A stretch of DNA of 64,000 nt from an uncultured Coprococcus sp. (GCA_934277375.1 CAKQTZ010000005.1:217274-281273), one strand, 5' to 3'; numbered from the stretch's first letter, positions 23,866 to 32,719 are shown. A program made the numbers and translations. The notes: generated by a model not told the origin, from the letters alone.

Positions 23866-26046
23866 ATGAATGTAATTGTATCAGTGGTTATGCTGGTTCA
23901 TAATGCTGAAAAATATTTGTATGACACTCTTGACAGGATAATAAATCAGACATTTGATGCCATGGAGCTCGTATGTGTGGATTTGGATTCAACAGATGAG
24001 TCTCTTCAGATACTTGGAGAGTATGCGGATAAAGATAACCGGGTGAGTATAGTGAAATATTCTGATATAAGTTCAGGCTCAGGACTGAAACCGGTTATAG
24101 ATGGATTGCGTGGAGAATATATAGCATTCATGAGCGCAGAGGACAGGCTGAATGACAGAGCTATAGAGAAGATGCATACAGCTATGTCCCAGACAGATGC
24201 GGATGTTATGGTAAGTGATTACTATTATATGGATGAACAGGGAGAAAAGAAGCTTGCCAAGGGCGTCAGGAAGAACTGGATTGCTTATGGCAAGAAAGAA
24301 TTTTCATGGCAGGATTGTCCTGACTGTATAATGAGTATATTGGATCCTGTATTATGTAATAAAATGTATAAGAAAAAGTTTGTGGCTGATAAGCTGGCAC
24401 GGATAGACTGTCCTCCTGATTATTATGGGATAGCATATGCTGCAGCAGGAGCAGTGCATGCCGGGAAGATACTTTATACTGAGGCGACATTTGCAGATCA
24501 CAGACTCCTTGACAGCTATGAAATAACTGATTATGCGATGATGAAATTCAGCGACCTGATATGGATGGTCGACGCAGTGATCAGTGAAGTGACCGAAGCA
24601 GAGTGCATTGATCATATACGGATGGCTGTAGTACGTTTCGTGGTAGAAAATTATGTCCGGGGATATAAGAGAACTGTAAAGTGTTTTGATACAGAAAATG
24701 TTATGGAGTATTATAAGTACATACATGGCATATTTAATGGGGAAGAGTATGTGAATGTTACAGCTTCACAACTCAGAGATATGCACCTTTGGAGAGTGCT
24801 GGACGTAATCAGGAGATATGATTACGATACGATGAAAAAACTGGTAACACGAAAACTGATAGTATCGCTTACATCTTATCCCGCCAGAATTGCCGGGGTG
24901 GCGGATGTAGTGAGCTCAATATGGAATCAGTCTTGCAGACCGGATGAGGTGGTACTGTGGCTTGCTGAAGATCAATTTCCGGGGAAGGACAGAGATTTGC
25001 CTGATCGTATCAGGAATATGAAGGACAATAACCAGATCACCATAAGATGGTGTGACGATCTGAAGCCCCATAAAAAATATTTCTATGCGTTGCAGGAATA
25101 CAACAGGGATGTTGTGATTACTATAGATGATGATGTGATATATGCTGATAATATACTGGAAAACCTTTGGGATTCTTATGTACAGTATCCAGAAGCCGTT
25201 TCTGCAACAAGGGCTCACATAGCGGTAGTTGATGATGATGGAAGGATACTTCCTTATAATTGCTGGATAAAAGAAGAGTCTTCCTGTCTGTATAAACCAT
25301 CCATGGAGCTATTTGCCACGGGAGTTGGCGGAGTTCTGTATCCACCGGATTTGTTTAAAAAAGAATTTTTTGACAAGCAGGCGATCATGGATACTTGTCT
25401 GTTGGCAGATGACATATGGCTTAAGGCTATGGAGGTAATGTCCGGGGTTCCACTTGTTGTGGCTATGCCATTTAAAACGTTGCGCTTTGTTCCAGGCTCT
25501 CAGGAAGGCGGCTTGTATCACCAGAATGAGAAATCAGGGCAGAATGACATACAGTTCAGCAAGGTAAATGCATGGATTGATTCCCGTTATGGGAAAAATG
25601 CGTTGGGCCTGGCAATACGTGGGGAAGACAAGCACGGCGGCGTAAGCTATGTTGAATATCTGTGCAGTGTTTTTGCTGCGGAGAGAAATAATTATAATGC
25701 CAAGTGCAGAAATCTTGAAAGCACGCTGGAAAAGACCTATCATGAGAAGTCTGATATAAATGCCAGGTTGCAGCAGACCTACAGAGATAAGACAGAGATA
25801 AATGAAAAACTTCAGACAGCGTATAGAGAGAAATCCGAACTGAATGAAAAGCTTCAGACAACGTATAGAGAAAAATCTGAGTTGAATGCGAAACTTCAGG
25901 CAACGTATAGAGAAAAATCTGAGTTGAATGCAAAACTTCAGGCAACGTACAAAGAAAAATCTGAAAGAGGTCTGCAGATAAAGGAACTTAAGGCTAATAT
26001 TCGTGCTCAGAAAAAGGAGATAGCGGAATTAAAGAAAACTATATGA
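23866..26046 (+). CDS. Two-domain glycosyltransferase with 14-residue repeat tail
   Basis: 726 residues. The N-terminal GT2-like domain (1-200) has VSVVMLVHNAEKYLYDTLDR and VCVDLDSTDESL but MSAED where DxD is expected, so activity is doubtful. A second, different GT domain begins at residue 330 (LIVSLTSYPARI) and contains ITIDDDVIY, a likely metal-binding DDD, and LADDIWLKA; this resembles the family of short capsule-type glycosyltransferases. Residues 623-706 are six 14-residue units such as TYREKSELNAKLQ. It has its own promoter candidate and AAGGAGG ribosome site. Confidence 0.83.
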   Translation: MNVIVSVVMLVHNAEKYLYDTLDRIINQTFDAMELVCVDLDSTDESLQILGEYADKDNRVSIVKYSDISSGSGLKPVIDGLRGEYIAFMSAEDRLNDRAIEKMHTAMSQTDADVMVSDYYYMDEQGEKKLAKGVRKNWIAYGKKEFSWQDCPDCIMSILDPVLCNKMYKKKFVADKLARIDCPPDYYGIAYAAAGAVHAGKILYTEATFADHRLLDSYEITDYAMMKFSDLIWMVDAVISEVTEAECIDHIRMAVVRFVVENYVRGYKRTVKCFDTENVMEYYKYIHGIFNGEEYVNVTASQLRDMHLWRVLDVIRRYDYDTMKKLVTRKLIVSLTSYPARIAGVADVVSSIWNQSCRPDEVVLWLAEDQFPGKDRDLPDRIRNMKDNNQITIRWCDDLKPHKKYFYALQEYNRDVVITIDDDVIYADNILENLWDSYVQYPEAVSATRAHIAVVDDDGRILPYNCWIKEESSCLYKPSMELFATGVGGVLYPPDLFKKEFFDKQAIMDTCLLADDIWLKAMEVMSGVPLVVAMPFKTLRFVPGSQEGGLYHQNEKSGQNDIQFSKVNAWIDSRYGKNALGLAIRGEDKHGGVSYVEYLCSVFAAERNNYNAKCRNLESTLEKTYHEKSDINARLQQTYRDKTEINEKLQTAYREKSELNEKLQTTYREKSELNAKLQATYREKSELNAKLQATYKEKSERGLQIKELKANIRAQKKEIAELKKTI
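25732..25983 (+). repeat. Six coding 42-bp repeats (14-residue coiled-coil units)
   Basis: Units start every 42 bases from 25732. Consensus TYREKSELNAKLQ; the fourth and fifth units are almost identical in DNA. Homologous to the repeats at 17066 and 23204. Confidence 0.9.
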
Positions 26047-26095
26047 AGAAGCCAACAAGTAACAATGATATAAAACTCTAAATGATTATAATATG

Positions 26096-26125
26096 TTGAA
26101 ATTAAAACGAAAAATATGTTATAAT
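26096..26125 (+). promoter_or_regulatory. Promoter of the last two glycosyltransferase genes
   Basis: TTGAAA (26096-26101), 18-base spacer, TATAAT (26120-26125) with an upstream TG (extended -10). Confidence 0.7.
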
Positions 26126-26235
26126 GATACGAATGTTGTGTATTTATGCCGTGACACGTGAAAAGAAAGACATCAGATACAGATATAGGCAACACAAAAA
26201 AATAGAGTTCTATCGAAAGATAAATGGGAGGGAAC

Positions 26236-27531
26236 ATGGCCAAAGTATCAATTATTATCCCTACATACAATGTGGAGATGTATTTAGTAGAGTGTATGGA
26301 GAGTGTGGTGAACCAGTCTCTTAAGGATATAGAGATTATATGTATAAATGATGGTTCCACAGACAATTCACTTGAGATTCTAAGGAGTTATGCAGCAAAG
26401 GATGATCGTATAATTCTGGTTGATAAGGAAAATGGCGGATATGGAATAGGAATGAACATAGGCTTGGATAAGGCTACAGGAGAGTATATAGGAATCGTTG
26501 AGCCTGATGATTTTGTTCCAACTAATATGTATGAGGATCTGTATAATAAAGCTGTTGAGAATGATCTTGATTTTGTTAAGGCTGATTTTTATAGATTCAA
26601 GAGAAGCGATGAGAATGGTGATATGCAGCTTGCATACAATCATTTGAGTAAGAATCCAGATGATTATAATAAAGTATTCAATCCGAGTGAGACTCCTGAG
26701 GCACTTCGCTATATCATGAATACATGGAGTGGTATATATAAGAGAAGTTTTATAGAAAAGTACCATATAAGGCACAATACAACTCCAGGTGCATCATTCC
26801 AGGATAATGGATTCTGGTTCCAGACATTTATATATGCCAAGAGAGGTATGATAATAGATAAGCCATACTACATGAACAGACGAGACAATCCGAATTCATC
26901 AGTCAACAATCCGGAGAAGGTATACTGTATCAATGTTGAGTATGACCATATAAAGGCAATTCTTCTCAAAGACCCTGAGCTTTGGAATAGATTTGGCGGT
27001 ATGTACTGGCTCAAGAGATATCATAATTCCATGACAACAGTCAGACGTATAGCAGAGATATTCAAGAAGGAATATATCAGAAATCTCAGCAGCGAACTCA
27101 AGCGTGCCATGGACAAACATGAACTTGATCAGTCGGTATTCACCACTCTTGAGTGGACGAATATCCAGCATATAATGAGAGATCCGGACAACTTCTATAC
27201 TATAAAGTTTGGATACACAGAGAATGAGAGGCATCTTACACGAGAGGTTAGAAGACTCAGAAAGCTTGTTCTTGATACAAGGGCAGAGCTTAAGAAATCT
27301 AAGGCAGCCACTGAAAAAGTCAGGGCAGAGCTTAAGAAGTCAAAGGCAGATCTTGCAAAGACCAAGACAGACCTTACAAATACGAAGAAGGCACTCACCA
27401 ATACAAGAACGGAACTTGCAAAGGCCAGAGAGGATCTTGTGATCGTAAAACAGACTCCTACATTTAAGCTTGGAGCGTTTATCCTGTTTATACCAAGGAA
27501 GATCAAGATGCTTTTTAAGGGTCAGCATTAG
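26236..27531 (+). CDS. GT2 glycosyltransferase with heptad-repeat tail
   Basis: 431 residues. A single GT2 domain: VSIIIPTYNVEMYLVECMES, NDGSTDNS and VEPDD in the DxD position. A helical middle (KRYHNSMTTVRRIAEIF) follows. Residues about 338-400 form a lysine-rich coiled coil of seven-residue units (LKKSKADLAKTKTDL, LTNTKKALTNTRTEL), and the end FKLGAFILFIPRKIKMLFK looks like a membrane-binding amphipathic helix. GGGAGGG (26226-26232) precedes ATG 26236; ATG 26224 overlaps that site and is unlikely. Tail type differs from the 14-residue family of its neighbours, although both are coiled coils. Confidence 0.87.
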   Translation: MAKVSIIIPTYNVEMYLVECMESVVNQSLKDIEIICINDGSTDNSLEILRSYAAKDDRIILVDKENGGYGIGMNIGLDKATGEYIGIVEPDDFVPTNMYEDLYNKAVENDLDFVKADFYRFKRSDENGDMQLAYNHLSKNPDDYNKVFNPSETPEALRYIMNTWSGIYKRSFIEKYHIRHNTTPGASFQDNGFWFQTFIYAKRGMIIDKPYYMNRRDNPNSSVNNPEKVYCINVEYDHIKAILLKDPELWNRFGGMYWLKRYHNSMTTVRRIAEIFKKEYIRNLSSELKRAMDKHELDQSVFTTLEWTNIQHIMRDPDNFYTIKFGYTENERHLTREVRRLRKLVLDTRAELKKSKAATEKVRAELKKSKADLAKTKTDLTNTKKALTNTRTELAKAREDLVIVKQTPTFKLGAFILFIPRKIKMLFKGQH

Positions 27532-27545
27532 TGAGGGGTGTAGGT

Positions 27546-28523
27546 ATGAGTACGAAAGTATCAGTTATATTGCCAGTATACAATGTGTCACAGTATCTTA
27601 GACAATGCATGGACAGCATAGTCGGTCAGACACTTAAAGATATAGAGATAATATGTGTGGATGATGGTTCCACAGATGACTCGTTAGATATACTCAGAGA
27701 ATATGAGGCTAAAGATTCCAGAGTCAAGGTTATAGAGCAGCAGAATGCCGGCGCAGGAGCAGCAAGGAATAAAGGTCTTGCGATTGCAACGGGAGAGTAT
27801 CTGTCATTTCTGGATTCCGATGATTTCTTTGAGTTAGATATGTTAGAGAAAGCGTGGAGTAAAGCACATGATACGCGTGCCGATCTCATCGTGTTCAGAG
27901 CGGATCAGTACAGAGAAGATCTCGAGGAGATAGTTCATGTCAGATGGACGCTCAGGGAGAAGGAGCTTCCTCCATACAGACCTATAAACCGCCATAATAT
28001 AATGGGCAATGTATTTAAGGTGTTTGTAGGATGGGCGTGGGACAAGTTGTTCAGCAGAGAATTTGTGGAGAGATATCATCTGAAATTCCAGGAACTCCGA
28101 ACATCGAATGATATGCTGTTTGTGTTCTCGGCGATAGCATTTGCAGATAATATAGAGATACTGGATGAGGAACTGGCACATCAGAGAAGAAATAATCCTA
28201 ATTCATTGTCAAATACAAGAGAGAAATCATGGAACTGCTTCCATGAGGCGCTTGCGGCCCTCAAGAATGCTTTGGTGAATCAGGGGATATTCTGGGAGCT
28301 TGAGCAGGATTATATCAATTATGCTTTACATTTCAGTTTGTGGCATCTCGATACCATAACCGGACCAAAGAAAGAAGTCCTGTTTAATGCGTTGAAGAAC
28401 GAATGGTTTAAGGAATTTGGTGTGTACGATGCACCGGAAGAGGACTTCTATAACAAGAAGGAATATGCAAAGTATAAGGATGTCATGAGTATGTCATTTG
28501 AAGATTATAACAATATAGCATAG
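27546..28523 (+). CDS. GT2 glycosyltransferase
   Basis: 325 residues, a plain single-domain GT2: VSVILPVYNVSQYLRQCMDS, CVDDGSTDDS and FLDSDDFFE (DxD). No coiled-coil tail. The C-terminal part (ELRTSNDMLFVFSAIAFADN, LAHQRRNNPNSLSNT) is shared by many exopolysaccharide transferases. ATG 27546 lies behind GAGGGGTGTAGG, 14 bases after the stop of the preceding gene, so the two are co-transcribed. A terminator follows at once, ending the locus. Confidence 0.9.
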   Translation: MSTKVSVILPVYNVSQYLRQCMDSIVGQTLKDIEIICVDDGSTDDSLDILREYEAKDSRVKVIEQQNAGAGAARNKGLAIATGEYLSFLDSDDFFELDMLEKAWSKAHDTRADLIVFRADQYREDLEEIVHVRWTLREKELPPYRPINRHNIMGNVFKVFVGWAWDKLFSREFVERYHLKFQELRTSNDMLFVFSAIAFADNIEILDEELAHQRRNNPNSLSNTREKSWNCFHEALAALKNALVNQGIFWELEQDYINYALHFSLWHLDTITGPKKEVLFNALKNEWFKEFGVYDAPEEDFYNKKEYAKYKDVMSMSFEDYNNIA

Positions 28524-28530
28524 ATAAATG

Positions 28531-28564
28531 AACTGCAGGAAATGGTTTTCTTGCAGTTTATTTT
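28531..28564 (+). terminator. Terminator of the glycan locus
   Basis: A 12-bp stem with one wobble (28531-28542 with 28547-28558), a TGGT loop, then TATTTTATG. Confidence 0.75.
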
Positions 28565-28585
28565 ATGATAGGAAAAAAGGTTATT

Positions 28586-29638
28586 ATGTCGAACAACTAT
28601 AAATTTTTTCAAAACAGGGAATGTGAATTCTTCCCATGTCATAAAGTGGAAGATGAAAACAGTTTCAATTGCCTTTTCTGTTACTGTCCCCTTTATCTGG
28701 ATGAAAAGTGTTTGGGCAAGCCATCTTATATAGTAAATGGAAGAGGTCAAAGGATAAAGGATTGCAGTTCGTGCCTGGCGGTTCACAGACCTGAGATGTA
28801 CGATAAAGTTATTGCACGGCTGCAGAGGCAGGAAGAACTGCTGCGGGTCGATCTGAGAAAGCTAGAAAGCCGGATCAAGAACAGGCTTGTGCAGATCACA
28901 CACATAGATGATATGGATGAGGATATGCGGGCGGAACACAGACTTGTGGCTGACCGCGTAGTTGACAGGGTCATGATTGGATCAGTTGCAGAAACGTTGA
29001 ATTGCGTTGGAGAAGTTTCAGCCTGTAAGGGAGCAGCTTTGAACTGCACGGAAGTCGTTTCGAACCATAAGGGAGCAGCTTCGGATTGCAATGAGGCCGC
29101 TTCGAATCCCTTGGAAGTGTCTGTTCTGCTGCAGCCATTTGCGGGAGAATGTGTCCACAAGGGATACCTGGAATTCGGAAATAAAAAGATAGAGTGCAAT
29201 GTCCTTGAGCAGTTGGAGCTTGGAAGCATCCTCAAGGGATACCTTTACTCATTCCATGCGCCGGAGGTTGATCTTGAACGCGCCGGTTCAGTTCTTGAAC
29301 AGTACTACATGGAGGCATTTCAGGTGGCATGCATGGATGTCATAAGGGGATGGCTACAGGGATATCTTGAGAGAAAGAACAGTGTATATGAGAAGAAGTA
29401 TTGCAGTCCGTCATTCGGTCCGGGATATTATGGAATGGGCATGGATGCTGTACCTGGACTGCTGGGACTTATGGATGCATCACAGGTAGGCGTGTCATGG
29501 AACGGAGAATGTATGTCGCCGAAGATGAGTCTTGTTGGAACATATCTGATCGCGGGTGAAGATGTGTTTGAGGTGGATTCTGATTGCAGAGACTGTATTG
29601 GACAGAGCGGTGGCTGTGAGTTCTGTATAAAACATTGA
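28586..29638 (+). CDS. Cysteine-rich small domain fused to a MetH-activation-like domain
   Basis: 350 residues. Residues 1-80 match the cysteine-rich small domain seen near corrinoid genes (NNYKFFQNRECEFFPCHK, CLFCYCPLY, CSSCLAVH), probably a metal or Fe-S site. Residues about 185-330 resemble the reactivation domain of B12-dependent methionine synthase: LGSILKGYLYSFHAPEVDL, CSPSFGPGYYGM (glycine/proline-rich AdoMet-binding segment) and MSPKMSLVGTYLI. The chain ends CRDCIGQSGGCEFC, another four-cysteine motif. The linker (139-180) is a repeat of about 14 residues with NC..EVVSN.KGAA. I infer a corrinoid or methyltransferase reactivating factor that carries its own redox centre. It stands alone between terminators. 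Confidence 0.75.
   Translation: MSNNYKFFQNRECEFFPCHKVEDENSFNCLFCYCPLYLDEKCLGKPSYIVNGRGQRIKDCSSCLAVHRPEMYDKVIARLQRQEELLRVDLRKLESRIKNRLVQITHIDDMDEDMRAEHRLVADRVVDRVMIGSVAETLNCVGEVSACKGAALNCTEVVSNHKGAASDCNEAASNPLEVSVLLQPFAGECVHKGYLEFGNKKIECNVLEQLELGSILKGYLYSFHAPEVDLERAGSVLEQYYMEAFQVACMDVIRGWLQGYLERKNSVYEKKYCSPSFGPGYYGMGMDAVPGLLGLMDASQVGVSWNGECMSPKMSLVGTYLIAGEDVFEVDSDCRDCIGQSGGCEFCIKH
29000..29125 (+). repeat. Coding 42-bp repeats in the linker of the MetH-activation fusion
   Basis: Three imperfect 14-residue units (NCVGEVSACKGAAL, NCTEVVSNHKGAAS, DCNEAASNPLEVSV) join the two domains. The repeated GGGAGCAGCTTYG motif is visible in DNA. Units keep one or two cysteines each. Confidence 0.7.
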
Positions 29639-29645
29639 ATTTAGA

Positions 29646-29676
29646 AAACAGGAGCAGGGGTGTTCTGCTCCTGTTT
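29646..29676 (+). terminator. Bidirectional terminator between convergent genes
   Basis: A perfect 11-bp stem AAACAGGAGCA/TGCTCCTGTTT with a 9-base loop lies between the + strand fusion gene and the - strand YwqG gene. A/T flanks allow use from both sides. Confidence 0.8.
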
Positions 29677-29689
29677 AGAATTATAGTTA

Positions 29690-30508
29690 TTAGTCCAAAT
29701 CGAAACTAAAGATCGCTTTGTCGAAATTGCGGTTCTTTAAATCTGCATCTGAAATGATCCAAAAGACATTCCATAGACAGCCAACGTTGTAACCGTATTG
29801 AAACAGCAGATGTGTTTTTGCGTTTACATCAGGAATATTACCACCCGTAGGATAACCGAATAATTTGTTTCCGTCATACGAAAGATATTCGATATCATAA
29901 TCTGGAGCAACTTCTTCAAGACGGTCAAATAGGTCACAGTCAAGCACATCTCCCAGTGGCTGATAATCTGTGGTGAGTTCAAACTCGACAGCCTTTTCCT
30001 CAAAAGCTTCTGTAAAATACTTTGAATAATATGGAACAGGCGGCACAGTTCTCTTTAAATTTGACAGGTCGCCGTTGTACCAGATCACCTTGTGATAAGC
30101 CGAATTTTCGGGGGCGTCAGCAACGCTTTCAACCCATTTGTTGGTCTGGTGAATTGAGTCGATTTCTCCGCTCCAGAAAAAATATAAAATACCCGTGTGA
30201 GGAAGCCTGTTTTCAATATCCAAGTTGGCAATGTCCGCAAGATTGATTTGAGCAACAAGCTGCATTGCTGATTTTTCGTACCGCTCAGTGGCATCTCCGC
30301 GCTTGCAGGAATAGCCCGACATTGTGGGATATGGAATTTCCGGCGGAAGATCGGGAAAGCCACCGATTTTACTTGAGCCTTTTGCAATTACATTTTCCAC
30401 ATCCTTCACACACATTTTAATAGTATTTTTTCGGTAGTCTTTAATACTTTCTGCAATATCAGCGTGTCCTTCTTTAATAAGGAATTCAATCAAATCCATT
30501 TCGTGCAT
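29690..30508 (-). CDS. YwqG family protein (DUF1963)
   Basis: 272 residues matching the YwqG/DUF1963 family: SKIGGFPDLPPEIPYP, MQLVAQINLADIANLD, TGILYFFWSG and KLFGYPTGGNIPD are the hallmark pieces. Function is unknown for the family; some members sit in toxin-immunity settings, but there is no toxin gene here. Codon choice looks more varied than in neighbouring genes, which hints at acquisition. The start region has two near ATGs (30508 and 30499) behind a G-rich site. Confidence 0.88.
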   Translation of the reverse strand: MHEMDLIEFLIKEGHADIAESIKDYRKNTIKMCVKDVENVIAKGSSKIGGFPDLPPEIPYPTMSGYSCKRGDATERYEKSAMQLVAQINLADIANLDIENRLPHTGILYFFWSGEIDSIHQTNKWVESVADAPENSAYHKVIWYNGDLSNLKRTVPPVPYYSKYFTEAFEEKAVEFELTTDYQPLGDVLDCDLFDRLEEVAPDYDIEYLSYDGNKLFGYPTGGNIPDVNAKTHLLFQYGYNVGCLWNVFWIISDADLKNRNFDKAIFSFDLD

Positions 30509-30601
30509 TTTCGTCTTATACCCCCTAATCCCTATTTGTTAAAGTCAACACATCCATTATACCTTATATCGCCAGAATTGCATACACATGTAATGGACAC
30601 C

Positions 30602-31912
30602 CTACCTTTGGGATTCCCGCGCTAGAAATACCAGACTGATGGTAAGCGTCACAGCCTCGGTCACAGGTGCAGCAAACCACAAGCTGCTGCCGCCGGTCAA
30701 AACCGGGAACGTCAGTATACACACGCTGCTGAGTATGATGTTTCGGAGCAGTGATATACACAGCGACTGCCCGGATTTCAGTATGGCCTGAAGATAGTAG
30801 GAGGTCATCAGGTTGATACCAAATGACACAAATGCAAAGAAGTATGCCCTGACCCCAAGGTCAGCTATGACACCGAGACCTGCATTCATATCTATAAATA
30901 CACTGCAGAGCACCCTTGGAAAAAGTATTCCAAGAAGTGAGAACAGCACGCCCATGATCAGGATGGTTGTGTAAGCCATTCTTTTTATGGCTTTTATTCT
31001 GCCTATGTTATTTGCTCCGTAGTTGGTCGAGATCACAGGCTGCACAGACTGACCAACTCCTGTGAACAGAGAATTGAACAGGATGACGCAGTTGGAGATG
31101 ACGCTGTATATGGACAGGGAATTCTCGCCGCAGTACTTCAATATCTGTATGTTGAACAGCAGCACTATGAAACCATTTGCAAATTCATTGAAGAAGCTTG
31201 GAATACCGGCTGTCACAATATTCTTCATGCTGTGCAGGATCCTGTGTGGCATTATGAAACGCAGCTCATTCTTTCTGCTGAGGAAATGCGATGAGGCGAC
31301 AAGTACCTGGATCAGCATACCGATTACAGAGGCAAGCGCGGCTCCACCGATTCCCTGTTTCAGCGGGAATACCAGTACAATGTCCATCACGATATTGAAC
31401 ACTCCGCCCAGCAGTACGCCTGCCATGGCGCGGTTCGGATCATTGTCAGCCCTCACAAATATAGCGATGAAGTTGGAAAATACTGCAACCGGCAGGAACA
31501 TATTTATATAGTGCATGTATGACATGGCATATGGGTATAGAGTGGCATTTGCTCCCATGAGTCTAAGCAGTGATGGCATACATGTTCCGTACAGTATCCA
31601 TAGCAGTGCGGTGATTGCCGCGATCATCATGAATGACACAGTGAAGTAACGGTTAGATTTCATTGCGTTGCCGCTTCCTCTGTGCACGCTCCTCTGTACC
31701 GAGCCACCTACGCCAAAGAGAATTCCAGTTGACATAAGTATGCACAGCAGTGGCGTTGTGATGCTCAGAGCGGCCAGGGCATCAGCTCCAACACCCTTGC
31801 CAATGACGATGGCATCAGTCAGGGTGTATATGGACATGACCATGGCACTTCCAAGGGAAGAAATGAGGAATTTGAAGTAAAGTTTTTTCAGATCGTCTTT
31901 TAACAGATTCAT
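30602..31912 (-). CDS. MATE family efflux transporter
   Basis: 436 residues, about twelve membrane helices in two related halves: LGSAMVMSIYTLTDAIVIGK in the first, and IKAIKRMAYTTILIMGVLFSL in the second, with VGGSVQRSV and GVGQSVQPVISTNYGA typical of MATE exporters. Such transporters exchange Na+ or H+ for cationic compounds. The start has AAGGAG seven bases upstream (- strand). A - strand promoter about 240 bases upstream and a terminator in the intervening leader suggest attenuation control. Confidence 0.92.
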   Translation of the reverse strand: MNLLKDDLKKLYFKFLISSLGSAMVMSIYTLTDAIVIGKGVGADALAALSITTPLLCILMSTGILFGVGGSVQRSVHRGSGNAMKSNRYFTVSFMMIAAITALLWILYGTCMPSLLRLMGANATLYPYAMSYMHYINMFLPVAVFSNFIAIFVRADNDPNRAMAGVLLGGVFNIVMDIVLVFPLKQGIGGAALASVIGMLIQVLVASSHFLSRKNELRFIMPHRILHSMKNIVTAGIPSFFNEFANGFIVLLFNIQILKYCGENSLSIYSVISNCVILFNSLFTGVGQSVQPVISTNYGANNIGRIKAIKRMAYTTILIMGVLFSLLGILFPRVLCSVFIDMNAGLGVIADLGVRAYFFAFVSFGINLMTSYYLQAILKSGQSLCISLLRNIILSSVCILTFPVLTGGSSLWFAAPVTEAVTLTISLVFLARESQR

Positions 31913-31998
31913 TTGTAAATCTCCTTAACAAAAATAGTTTATAATTGAAAATCGTAAAAGCACATGATCGTGGGTACACATTAACCTGCTAGCCGCAT

Positions 31999-32038
31999 AA
32001 AAAAAGAGCCAGATAAGATAAAGTATCTTATCTGGCTC
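31999..32038 (-). terminator. Terminator in the leader of the MATE gene
   Basis: On the - strand a perfect 15-bp stem (32038-32024 with 32020-32006, 3-base loop) is followed by seven U residues. No - strand gene lies upstream, so it interrupts the MATE leader itself. Confidence 0.85.
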
Positions 32039-32177
32039 ATGAAAATTCTGATATATTTGTATCGCGATTCATGTTCCATCCGGGAATCCTGCATCTGCAG
32101 AACACCTTGCAAGGTATATTAATATTCAACATACCGTCCGACTTGTGTTATTATAACAGGAGGTTAGCAAATGTCAA
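32039..32177 (-). promoter_or_regulatory. Promoter and structured leader of the MATE gene
   Basis: On the - strand TTGACA (32177-32172), 16-base spacer, TATAAT (32155-32150). The RNA from about 32142 carries a GGTATGTT/AATATACC hairpin, a CTTGCAAG palindrome and a TGTTC...GAACA pairing before the terminator at 32038. This is the layout of a riboswitch or other attenuator, but the class is not recognised. Confidence 0.6.
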
Positions 32178-32196
32178 GGATTAATAAGGGGGTATT

Positions 32197-32655
32197 ATGG
32201 AGTATAGAGTGACAGATGCAAATGATATAGATATGCTGATGGATGTCAGATTGTCTATGCTTAGGATAGTCAATGATCTTCCAGCTGATTATGTATTTGA
32301 CGATGAATTGGTGGTGAGCAGCAGAAGGTATTTCCTTGAGGGCGATCAGACAACTGTTGTAGCTGTCGATGACGGAAGATGTGTGGCGTGTGCCAGTATG
32401 TCTTATATTGAAATTATGCCAACATTTTCTCATCCTTCGGGAAAGAGAGCGCATCTCATGAATGTATATACAGAAAAGGACTATCGAAGGAGGGGAATCG
32501 CCAGGCAGCTTGTGAATATGCTTATAGGGGATGCGCGTGCACATGGCGCCACGGAGATAAGCCTTGATGCCACAGAAAGCGGCAGACCGCTGTATGAGTC
32601 TATGGGATTTAAGGCATCTGAGGAGTGCATGGTTATAGATATACAGCAACTATGA
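32197..32655 (+). CDS. GNAT family N-acetyltransferase
   Basis: 152 residues with the GNAT acetyl-CoA loop RRRGIARQLVNMLI (Q/R-x-x-G-x-A) after the beta-4 strand (MNVYTEKDY), and the end with RPLYESMGFKASEE. It acetylates an unknown amine. A strong AAGGGGG site precedes the ATG. Its 5' region overlaps the divergent MATE promoter, so the two genes may be controlled together. Confidence 0.88.
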   Translation: MEYRVTDANDIDMLMDVRLSMLRIVNDLPADYVFDDELVVSSRRYFLEGDQTTVVAVDDGRCVACASMSYIEIMPTFSHPSGKRAHLMNVYTEKDYRRRGIARQLVNMLIGDARAHGATEISLDATESGRPLYESMGFKASEECMVIDIQQL

Positions 32656-32719
32656 TGCTTTTGATAATAGACAGTTTACATACATATATTTACGGAGATA
32701 GACGGAGGCAGGCATAAAT

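Noticed and set aside
32039..32177. T-box leader for the MATE gene
   Set aside because: A TGGAAC segment is present but the surrounding AGGGTGGNACCGCG consensus and specifier arm are not.
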